Shown here piece after piece: positions 6,683 through 11,934 of a DNA stretch of 11,934 bases. A program made the position numbers and the translations under genes. The DNA lies in the NCBI GenBank assembly GCA_021734825.1, contig JAIPIE010000020.1, positions 1-11,934 of the forward strand, in the 5' to 3' direction. The notes under the pieces were generated by a model. It worked only from the letters and a program-made list of their open reading frames with translations, was not told the origin of the DNA and did not search any database. Numbering within the stretch: position 1 is the stretch's first letter; each line of letters opens with the position of its first letter. Source of the DNA: Patescibacteria group bacterium. GTDB taxonomy: Bacteria; Patescibacteriota; Patescibacteriia; Patescibacteriales; UBA12465.

Positions 6683-6740
6683 ATTGAGTCGCGTGCGCCT
6701 GCCTGCCGGCAGGCAGGTCTACCAGTTCCGCCATCGCGGC
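6683..6740 (-). pseudogene. Broken tRNA-Leu, 5' half interrupted by a palindrome
   Basis: From 6740 downwards the minus strand reads GCCGCGA-TG-GCGGAACTGGTAGA, a standard leucine tRNA acceptor strand and D arm. A 20-bp palindrome (6698-6717) follows, then CGCA-CGCGA-CTCAAT, the anticodon stem 5' strand and loop with anticodon CAA. Removing the 20 bp exactly restores a normal tRNA-Leu 5' half. The 3' anticodon strand, variable arm, T arm and acceptor 3' strand are missing; the GIY-YIG ATG takes over at 6682. I found no matching 3' half (an acceptor strand TCGCGGC) nearby. The sequence is not a copy of the intact tRNA-Leu beside it, since the acceptor stems differ. Confidence 0.88.
6698..6717. 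repeat. 20-bp perfect GC-rich palindrome
   Basis: CCTGCCTGCC followed by its reverse complement GGCAGGCAGG, itself made of repeated CCTG/CAGG units. It lies exactly at the loop-stem border of the broken tRNA D arm. From memory, similar GC-rich palindromes recur in Parcubacteria genomes; only one copy is in this window. Confidence 0.9.
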
Positions 6741-6780
6741 TTGAAATATAATTACTTTAATAATAAGCAATTACGAATTG

Positions 6781-6809
6781 ATTATAATAAATATAGATTT
6801 TATTGTCAA
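6781..6809 (-). promoter_or_regulatory. Consensus promoter of the tRNA-Leu/GIY-YIG transcript
   Basis: On the minus strand TTGACA (6809-6804), 17-bp spacer, TATAAT (6786-6781): a perfect sigma-70 consensus. Transcription should start near 6774, 33 nt before the broken tRNA, and run through GIY-YIG and tRNA-Leu to the terminator at 6323-6348. Confidence 0.88.
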
Positions 6810-6831
6810 AGCCTTGTTTATAAGTTATAAT
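6803..6831 (+). promoter_or_regulatory. parA promoter
   Basis: TTGTCA (6803-6808), 17-bp spacer, TATAAT (6826-6831), with an expected start near 6838 and a leader of about 48 nt before the ATG at 6886. Its -35 box overlaps by 5 bp the -35 box of the promoter on the other strand. Confidence 0.82.
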
Positions 6832-6885
6832 AAATTTATTAAAGCTGAAAGTAAGAGAGCATTCTTTCACTTAGACTATTTTTCT

Positions 6886-7677
6886 ATGGGCAAAATCATT
6901 GCCGTTGTCAATCAGAAGGGTGGAGTCGGTAAAACCACGACCACCGTTAATTTAGGAGCTTATTTGGCGGAAGCTGGTAAGTCTGTTTTATTAATAGATT
7001 TAGATCCGCAAGCCAATGCTACTTCCGGGCTCGGGATTGAACATCAGCAATTAGAGGCGGGTATTTATGAAGCCTTACTGGGAGAAAAAAATTTAGCAAG
7101 TGTAATTGTTAAAACTTCGCAAAAAAAGTATAGTGTCGCGCCAGCAACCGTAGCTTTGGCTGGGGCTGGTATTGAGATGGTATCTTTAGAGAATCGTGAA
7201 TTTCGTCTGGCTCTTTTAATTGAAGAAATTATCAATGATTATGATTTTATAATTATTGATGGACCCCCTTCTTTGGGACTATTAACCGTTAATAGTTTAG
7301 TAGCGGCTGACGCTGTTCTTATTCCGATTCAAAGCGAATATTATGCTCTTGAAGGTTTAAGTCAATTACTTGATACGATTAAATTGGTGCAAGATAATTT
7401 AAAGCCGAGCTTAGATATTATGGGAGCAGTGGTGACGATGTTTGATAGTCGCAATAAATTATCGGGAGCAGTTTTAGAAGAGTTAAAAAAATATTTTCCT
7501 GGAAAAGTATTTGACTCCATTATCCCACGTAGCGTCAAATTGGCGGAAGCTCCAAGTCATGGTCTGAGTATTTTACACTATGATCCTAGATCAAAAGGAG
7601 CAAAAGCCTATGAAAGTTTGGCCAAAGAAGTAATTAACGATTCAAAATTCAATATTCAATATTCAAAGATTAAATAA
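6886..7677 (+). CDS. parA: Chromosome-partitioning ATPase ParA/Soj
   Basis: MinD/ParA-type ATPase that binds DNA when ATP-bound and moves ParB-parS complexes during chromosome segregation. The ATG at 6886 gives MGKIIAVVNQKGGVGKTT, the normal N-terminus, and 263 aa. A TTG 108 nt upstream in frame is rejected because it would add an unrelated tail and lies before the promoter. Domains: deviant Walker A KGGVGKTT (11-18), LLIDLDPQANAT (switch I/A'), and FIIIDGPPSLG (Walker B region). There is no N-terminal HTH, so it is the chromosomal Soj type. The last residues (SKFNIQYSKIK) are encoded by AT-rich repeats shared with the following gap and look like an added tail. parB follows 97 nt downstream. 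Confidence 0.96.
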   Translation: MGKIIAVVNQKGGVGKTTTTVNLGAYLAEAGKSVLLIDLDPQANATSGLGIEHQQLEAGIYEALLGEKNLASVIVKTSQKKYSVAPATVALAGAGIEMVSLENREFRLALLIEEIINDYDFIIIDGPPSLGLLTVNSLVAADAVLIPIQSEYYALEGLSQLLDTIKLVQDNLKPSLDIMGAVVTMFDSRNKLSGAVLEELKKYFPGKVFDSIIPRSVKLAEAPSHGLSILHYDPRSKGAKAYESLAKEVINDSKFNIQYSKIK

Positions 7678-7735
7678 TTTTTGAATCTTTAATCTTTAAT
7701 TTTGAATTAATATTTTTTTGAATTTTGAATTAATA
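7640..7735. repeat. AT-rich direct and inverted repeats across the parA end
   Basis: Inverted pair ATTCAAAATTCAA (7640-7652) and TTGAATTTTGAAT (7718-7730), 13 bp each, perfect. Nested inside is AAAGATTAAA (7665-7674) with TTTAATCTTT (7688-7697), 10 bp, loop 13 with the parA stop in it. TTTTGAATTAATA occurs twice directly (7700-7712, 7723-7735). The nested hairpin is followed by T-rich DNA and could weaken transcription into parB. Confidence 0.75.
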
Positions 7736-7774
7736 ATCTGTGAATCTTGAATTTTAAATTAATGTATTAATATT

Positions 7775-8659
7775 ATGTCACAAGCTTTAGGTCGCGGTTT
7801 AGGCTCCTTGATCCCCAAAAAGACTCCGGAAATAAAGAGCGACCAAGAAAATGAAATAAACAAGGTTAAGGCACCGCTTCTTACCGACGCCGATCGCGTT
7901 TTTTATATCAACCCAACAGAAATAAGCATTAATCCCTATCAGCCTCGTCATAATTTTAGTGAGCTTGCTTTGCGTGAATTAATGGAATCAATTAAAGAAC
8001 ATGGATTGCTTCAACCTTTAGTGGTAACGCGCAAGGGTGATAATTATGAATTGATTGCCGGGGAAAGACGCTGGCGCAGTGTTAAGGCTCTGGGTTTAAA
8101 GACAGTGCCAGTTTTAATTAGGGCAGCGAGCGAACAAAAGAAATTAGAGTTAGCTTTAATTGAAAATGTACAAAGACAAGATCTCGATCCAGTTGAGACT
8201 GCGCGCGCTTATAGACGTTTGATGGATGAGTTTAATTTAACTCAAGAAGAAACCGCCAAGAAAATGGCCAAGGCTCGTTCTAGTGTGGCTAATATCTTGC
8301 GCTTATTAGATTTACCTTTAGAAATGCAGGAAGCTTTATCTAGTGGACGCATTAGCGAAGCTCATGCCAAATATTTGCTTGGTATTGCCAACCCGGCACA
8401 ACAGTCAATATTATTTAAGAAAATCATTAATCAAAATTTAACAGTATTACAGACAAACGAAGAAACTAAGCGCCTTGGTGGTACTAAGTCAGCTCGTATC
8501 GTTGTTAATTATGCCGATCAAGATAAGGAAAAAACTTTACGTTCATTTTTTGGCACTAAGGCCAAAATTGTTCGTCGGGGTAAGGGTGGAAAGGTTGTGC
8601 TTGAGTTTTATAGTGATGAGGAATTAGACAACATTATTGACAAAATCAACGAAGAGTAG
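7775..8659 (+). CDS. parB: Chromosome-partitioning protein ParB/Spo0J
   Basis: CTP-dependent clamp that loads at parS sites and works with ParA to separate origins. It has 294 aa, a normal length. The N-terminal MSQALGRGLGSLIP is the ParA-stimulating peptide. The CTP-binding domain (about 45-135) has NPYQPR (53-58), GERRWRS (96-102) and ENVQRQDLDP (130-139). The HTH that reads parS is about 155-180 (LTQEETAKKMAKARSSVANI). The C-terminal dimer domain (235-290) includes the basic KAKIVRRGKGG. All key motifs are intact. No 16-bp parS-like palindrome (TGTTTCACGTGAAACA type) was seen in the window, so the site lies elsewhere or has diverged. No Shine-Dalgarno is seen before the ATG; expression probably depends on the parA promoter. 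Confidence 0.97.
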   Translation: MSQALGRGLGSLIPKKTPEIKSDQENEINKVKAPLLTDADRVFYINPTEISINPYQPRHNFSELALRELMESIKEHGLLQPLVVTRKGDNYELIAGERRWRSVKALGLKTVPVLIRAASEQKKLELALIENVQRQDLDPVETARAYRRLMDEFNLTQEETAKKMAKARSSVANILRLLDLPLEMQEALSSGRISEAHAKYLLGIANPAQQSILFKKIINQNLTVLQTNEETKRLGGTKSARIVVNYADQDKEKTLRSFFGTKAKIVRRGKGGKVVLEFYSDEELDNIIDKINEE

Positions 8660-8689
8660 TAATATAAGCTCAAACTAAAAAAAGTAATC

Positions 8690-8818
8690 ATGGAAGAAAT
8701 TTATCAGTCTAATGCTTGGGCAATATTTGAAATAATTTGCCTGGTGGGAGTGGCATCTGTTATTGTTGCTTTAGTAAGCAAAGCGCTCTCTGGCGATAGA
8801 GCCAAAAAAAAGATTTGA
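8690..8818 (+). CDS. Small single-pass membrane protein, 42 aa
   Basis: ATG at 8690 to TGA at 8816-8818 gives 42 residues: a short acidic N-terminus (MEEIYQSN), one hydrophobic helix (WAIFEIICLVGVASVIVALVSKAL, about 10-33, broken here only by E14) and a basic tail (RAKKKI). By the positive-inside rule the C-terminus faces the cytoplasm. It lies 30 nt after parB on the same strand, and the terminator begins 25 nt after its stop, so it is probably the last gene of the parAB transcript. I recognise no family. The hydrophobic profile and placement favour a real gene, but its small size leaves doubt. Confidence 0.6.
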   Translation: MEEIYQSNAWAIFEIICLVGVASVIVALVSKALSGDRAKKKI

Positions 8819-8843
8819 TGTTAAATCCGCAGGGTTTATTGTC

Positions 8844-8879
8844 AGGAGGCCTTTAAACAGCCTCTTTTTTATTTTTTTG
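8844..8879 (+). terminator. Intrinsic terminator of the parAB operon
   Basis: AGGAGGC (8844-8850), loop CTTTAAACA, GCCTCTT (8860-8866): 7-bp stem with one G-T pair, running into TTTTTTATTTTTTT (8865-8878). Confidence 0.85.
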
Positions 8880-8905
8880 AGCAAGATTTAGACACTTTGG
8901 CAAGA

Positions 8906-8934
8906 TTGCGGGATGAGTTTAAAATTGTTATAGT
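8906..8934 (+). promoter_or_regulatory. Probable dnaE promoter
   Basis: TTGCGG (8906-8911), 17-bp spacer, TATAGT (8929-8934). The start would be near 8941, about 30 nt before the dnaE ATG. The -35 box is only a partial match, but the spacing and the terminator upstream support a separate transcript. Confidence 0.6.
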
Positions 8935-8971
8935 TTAAAGATAAAAATAGCCTTAATATTTTTTAATTTTC

Positions 8972-11934
8972 ATGTTTGTCCACCTCCACAATCATACCCA
9001 TTATTCCTTACTTGACGGTCTTACTAAGATCGATGAGTTAGTGGCGCGTGTTAAAGAAGAGGGTATGCCGGCGGTAGCAATTACCGATCACGGTGTTTTA
9101 TATGGCGCAATTGAGTTTTATCAGAAATGTAAAAAGGCAGGCATTAAGCCGATTATCGGCGTAGAAGCTTATGTTGCTCCGGCTTCAAGATTTGATAAAA
9201 ATACTAGGGCTGATGGACGTAGCTATCATTTAGTTTTACTAGCTGAAAATGAACAAGGTTATAAAAATTTAATTCAATTGGTTTCTAAGGCTCATTTAGA
9301 GGGTTTTTACTATAAACCGCGAATTGACTGGGAATTATTGACACAACATCACGAAGGCCTGATTGCTATGAGTGCTTGTTTAGGTGGAGAAATCTCACAA
9401 CACATTTTAGCCGGTGACTTAAAAAAAGCAGAAGCAAGAATTTTAGAATATAGTGAATTATTTGGTCCCGATCATTATTATTTAGAATTAATGGATCATC
9501 CTGAACTTGAGGGACAGGCGAAAGTAAATAAACAATTAATTACTTTTTCTAAGGAATTAGGGGTACCGCTTGTTGCCACCAACGACTCTCATTATCTTAA
9601 TAAAGAAGATGATGAGGCTCAGGATATTTTACTGTGTTTGCAGAATAAGAAAAAAATTGACGATGTTGATCGGATGCGCATGATGGGTAAGGGGGATTAT
9701 TCCTTTCGTTCTGTGACTGAAATGGAAAAGGCTTTTGCCCATGTACCAGAAGCAGTTAGTAATACCTTGAAAATTACCGAGATGTGTAATGTTAATATTC
9801 CTCTGGGCGAAACTCAATTGCCTCAATTTGACGTGCCGACTGGCTATGATGGTGATTCCTATTTGCGTTATTTATGTGAAAAGGGAATGGAAAAAAAATA
9901 CACGATTTTTAAAAAAAATGGCGACTATGTTTTAGAAAATAAAGCACATAAAATTGTTCAGCACTTAGGCCAAGATAAAATTATTGAACGTCTTGATTAT
10001 GAGCTTGGTATTATTGCCAAGATGGGTTGGCCCGCCTACTTCTTAATTGTGGCAGATTTTGTTAATTGGGCGAAGGACAATAAAATTGTGGTTGGTCCGG
10101 GTCGTGGTAGCGCCGCTGGTTCTTTAGTTTGTTATTTAACTGGTATTACCAATCTTGACCCCTTACAGTATGACTTACTTTTTGAACGTTTTTTAAATCC
10201 TGATCGTATTTCCATGCCTGATATTGATATGGACTTTGCTGATATTCGTCGTGGCGATGTACTTGATTATGTGGCTGATAAATATGGACAAGATCATGTT
10301 TCTCAGATTATTACCTTCGGTACGATGGCGGCTCGAGCGGCGGTGCGTGATGTCGGTCGCGTCTTAGGAGCGCCATATGAATACTGTGATAAGATTTCCA
10401 AAAGCATCCCCATGTTTACAACTCTCACTAAAGCTTTAGCGGAAGTGCCAGAAGTGAAGGAGATGTATCGGACGGAGCCGGAAGCGAAAAGAATTTTAGA
10501 TTTTGCCAAACGCCTCGAAGGCGTCGCTCGTCATAGTTCTACTCATGCTTGTGGCGTTTTAATTACCCCTAAGCCTTTAACTGAATACGTACCTATACAA
10601 AATGCCTCTTCGGCTGATAAGAGCGTTATTTCACAGTATTCCTTACATCCAGTGGAAGACTTGGGTTTATTGAAAATGGATTTCTTAGGTTTAAAGAACT
10701 TAACCATTATTGAATCGGCTTTAAGAATTATTAAGAAGACTAGGGGTTTGGAATTAAATATTGATGATTTACCGCTTGATGATAAAGCTTCTTTTGAATT
10801 ATTTCAAAAAGGAGAAACGACCGGCGTCTTTCAGTTTGAATCTTCGGGGATGAAACGATATTTGCGGGAATTAAAGCCGACTGAGTTTGAAGATATTATT
10901 GCGATGGTGGCACTGTATCGTCCCGGACCGATGGAGTGGATTCCCGACTATATTGCCGGTAAACATAAAAAGAAAAAAGTTGAGTATCTACACGAGAAAT
11001 TAGAGCCGATTTTGACGCGTACTTACGGGGTGGCAATTTATCAGGAACAGGTTATGCAAATTGCTCGAGCCCTAGCTGGTTTTACCCCTGGCGAAGCTGA
11101 TGTTTTGCGCAAAGCCATGGGTAAGAAAATTGCTTCGCTCCTCGCCGAACAAAAAGAGAAATTTATTGATGGTTGTGTTAAAAATGGCATCTTTAAAGAA
11201 TTGGCGGAAAAAGTATATTCTTTTATTGAGCCTTTTGCTGGCTATGGTTTTAATCGTAGTCATGCCGCTTGTTACGCGATGATTGGTTATCAGACGGCTT
11301 ATCTTAAGGCTCATTGGCCGGTGGAGTTTATGGCCGCTTTATTAACTTCTGACCAGCATGATAGTGACCGAGTGGCAATTGAGATAGAGGAGTGTCGGAG
11401 TATGGGTTTAAAGGTGATGGCGCCCGATATTAATGAGTCCTTTGCCTCCTTTACTGTGGTTACTGCTGGCACTAAGGAAAACAGAGTTGCCGCTGAAGAT
11501 GAAGCCGCTAATACGATTCGCTTTGGTTTAAACGCTATTAAAAATGTGGGCGAACATATTATTGAAGTGATTATTGAAAATCGCAAGCAGAATGGGCCGT
11601 ATAAGGATATTTTTGATCTATTAGAAAGAATTAATGATCGTGATTTGAATAAAAAATCTTTAGAAAGTTTAATTAAGAGTGGAGCTCTCAGTAGTTTTGG
11701 CGAGCAGGGAATGCTCTTGGCAAATTTAGAGAAATTTTTAATTTTCAATAAAGACCAGTCCGCTCAACTGGAAAGTCGTCAAAGTAGTTTATTTGCTTCT
11801 TCATCTGAGTTTGATCATTTGGCACGACCACAATTGCTAGAATCAGGGCCAGTCGACCCGATGCTGAAATTATCTTGGGAAAAAGATTTGCTGGGACTTT
11901 ATATTAGTGATAATCCCTTGTCTATGTTTTTGCC
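8972..11934 (+). CDS. dnaE: DNA polymerase III alpha subunit, 3'-partial
   Basis: Catalytic subunit of the replicative polymerase. The frame is open for 987 codons to the window end with no stop; the family is about 1,100-1,200 aa, so the OB-fold and tail are missing here. The start MFVHLHNHTHYSLLDG is the usual DnaE N-terminus. The PHP domain (1-210) keeps H6, H8, D15, D39-H40 and NDSHY (204-208). The polymerase domain has GPGRGSAAGS (375-384), catalytic D419 and D421 in PDIDMDF, D570 in KMDFLGLK, FGTMAARAAVRD and the RHSSTHACGV segment. The C-terminal portion seen ends at LLGLYISDNPL, which comes just before the OB domain. No Shine-Dalgarno. The gene is of the DnaE1 type, not PolC, because PHP comes first and no DnaQ-like domain is inserted. 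Confidence 0.97.
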   Translation, partial: MFVHLHNHTHYSLLDGLTKIDELVARVKEEGMPAVAITDHGVLYGAIEFYQKCKKAGIKPIIGVEAYVAPASRFDKNTRADGRSYHLVLLAENEQGYKNLIQLVSKAHLEGFYYKPRIDWELLTQHHEGLIAMSACLGGEISQHILAGDLKKAEARILEYSELFGPDHYYLELMDHPELEGQAKVNKQLITFSKELGVPLVATNDSHYLNKEDDEAQDILLCLQNKKKIDDVDRMRMMGKGDYSFRSVTEMEKAFAHVPEAVSNTLKITEMCNVNIPLGETQLPQFDVPTGYDGDSYLRYLCEKGMEKKYTIFKKNGDYVLENKAHKIVQHLGQDKIIERLDYELGIIAKMGWPAYFLIVADFVNWAKDNKIVVGPGRGSAAGSLVCYLTGITNLDPLQYDLLFERFLNPDRISMPDIDMDFADIRRGDVLDYVADKYGQDHVSQIITFGTMAARAAVRDVGRVLGAPYEYCDKISKSIPMFTTLTKALAEVPEVKEMYRTEPEAKRILDFAKRLEGVARHSSTHACGVLITPKPLTEYVPIQNASSADKSVISQYSLHPVEDLGLLKMDFLGLKNLTIIESALRIIKKTRGLELNIDDLPLDDKASFELFQKGETTGVFQFESSGMKRYLRELKPTEFEDIIAMVALYRPGPMEWIPDYIAGKHKKKKVEYLHEKLEPILTRTYGVAIYQEQVMQIARALAGFTPGEADVLRKAMGKKIASLLAEQKEKFIDGCVKNGIFKELAEKVYSFIEPFAGYGFNRSHAACYAMIGYQTAYLKAHWPVEFMAALLTSDQHDSDRVAIEIEECRSMGLKVMAPDINESFASFTVVTAGTKENRVAAEDEAANTIRFGLNAIKNVGEHIIEVIIENRKQNGPYKDIFDLLERINDRDLNKKSLESLIKSGALSSFGEQGMLLANLEKFLIFNKDQSAQLESRQSSLFASSSEFDHLARPQLLESGPVDPMLKLSWEKDLLGLYISDNPLSMFL

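Noticed and set aside
6436..6740. Group I intron with a GIY-YIG homing gene inside tRNA-Leu
   Set aside because: The gap between tRNA parts is almost wholly the ORF, leaving no room for an intron core, and the intact tRNA downstream is a complete gene with a different acceptor stem, not the missing 3' exon.
6778..6885. N-terminal extension of ParA from a TTG codon
   Set aside because: It would start upstream of the parA -10 box and adds 36 residues unlike ParA; the ATG at 6886 gives the conserved N-terminus.
11311..11748. 145-codon minus-strand open frame inside dnaE, and similar frames at 11072-11314 and 9629-9826
   Set aside because: All lie within the clearly coding dnaE frame and show no protein-family features.
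1..11934. CRISPR array, insertion sequence or parS site
   Set aside because: No regularly spaced repeats, no transposase, and no 16-bp parS-like palindrome were found by eye on either strand.

Overview
The window looks like chromosomal DNA of a Candidate Phyla Radiation (Patescibacteria, probably Parcubacteria-like) bacterium. The evidence is indirect: AT-rich coding sequence, almost no Shine-Dalgarno motifs, a minimal ParAB pair with AT-rich repeats at the end of parA, a small solo GIY-YIG gene beside tRNAs, and a GC-rich palindromic repeat. TAA, TAG and TGA all appear as stops, so the standard bacterial code fits and a TGA-glycine code is unlikely. No gene proves the lineage.

Region 1 (1-5303, + strand) is a tight run of genes. 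The 3' part of a polyprenyl-phosphate sugar-1-phosphate transferase is followed by two GT4 glycosyltransferases, together probably part of a cell-surface polysaccharide locus. The run continues with D-aminoacyl-tRNA deacylase (dtd), tRNA 2-thiouridylase (mnmA) and an unknown multi-pass membrane protein. An intrinsic terminator closes it at about 5322-5352.

Region 2 (5360-6348, + strand) has an extended -10 promoter and a small coiled-coil protein. A Phd/YefM-RelE type II toxin-antitoxin operon follows, with a consensus-like promoter whose -10 box lies inside a 13-bp-arm inverted repeat, a likely autoregulatory operator. A strong bidirectional terminator ends the operon.

Region 3 (6352-6809, - strand) is the most unusual part. 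A perfect consensus promoter (TTGACA-N17-TATAAT) reads into the 5' half of a tRNA-Leu gene. That half is broken twice: a 20-bp perfect palindrome sits in its D arm, and the gene stops in the anticodon loop. A GIY-YIG nuclease gene begins exactly there and ends 1 nt before an intact tRNA-Leu(CAA). The arrangement looks like a small selfish nuclease gene lodged in a tRNA locus.

Region 4 (6803-8879, + strand) holds parA and parB for chromosome segregation, with repeat-rich DNA between them, then a 42-codon single-pass membrane ORF and a terminator. The parA promoter shares its -35 box with the tRNA promoter on the other strand.

Region 5 (8906-11934, + strand) is dnaE, the replicative DNA polymerase III alpha subunit, cut off by the window end. 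Its N-terminal PHP domain keeps its metal-binding histidines and aspartates, which suggests built-in proofreading.
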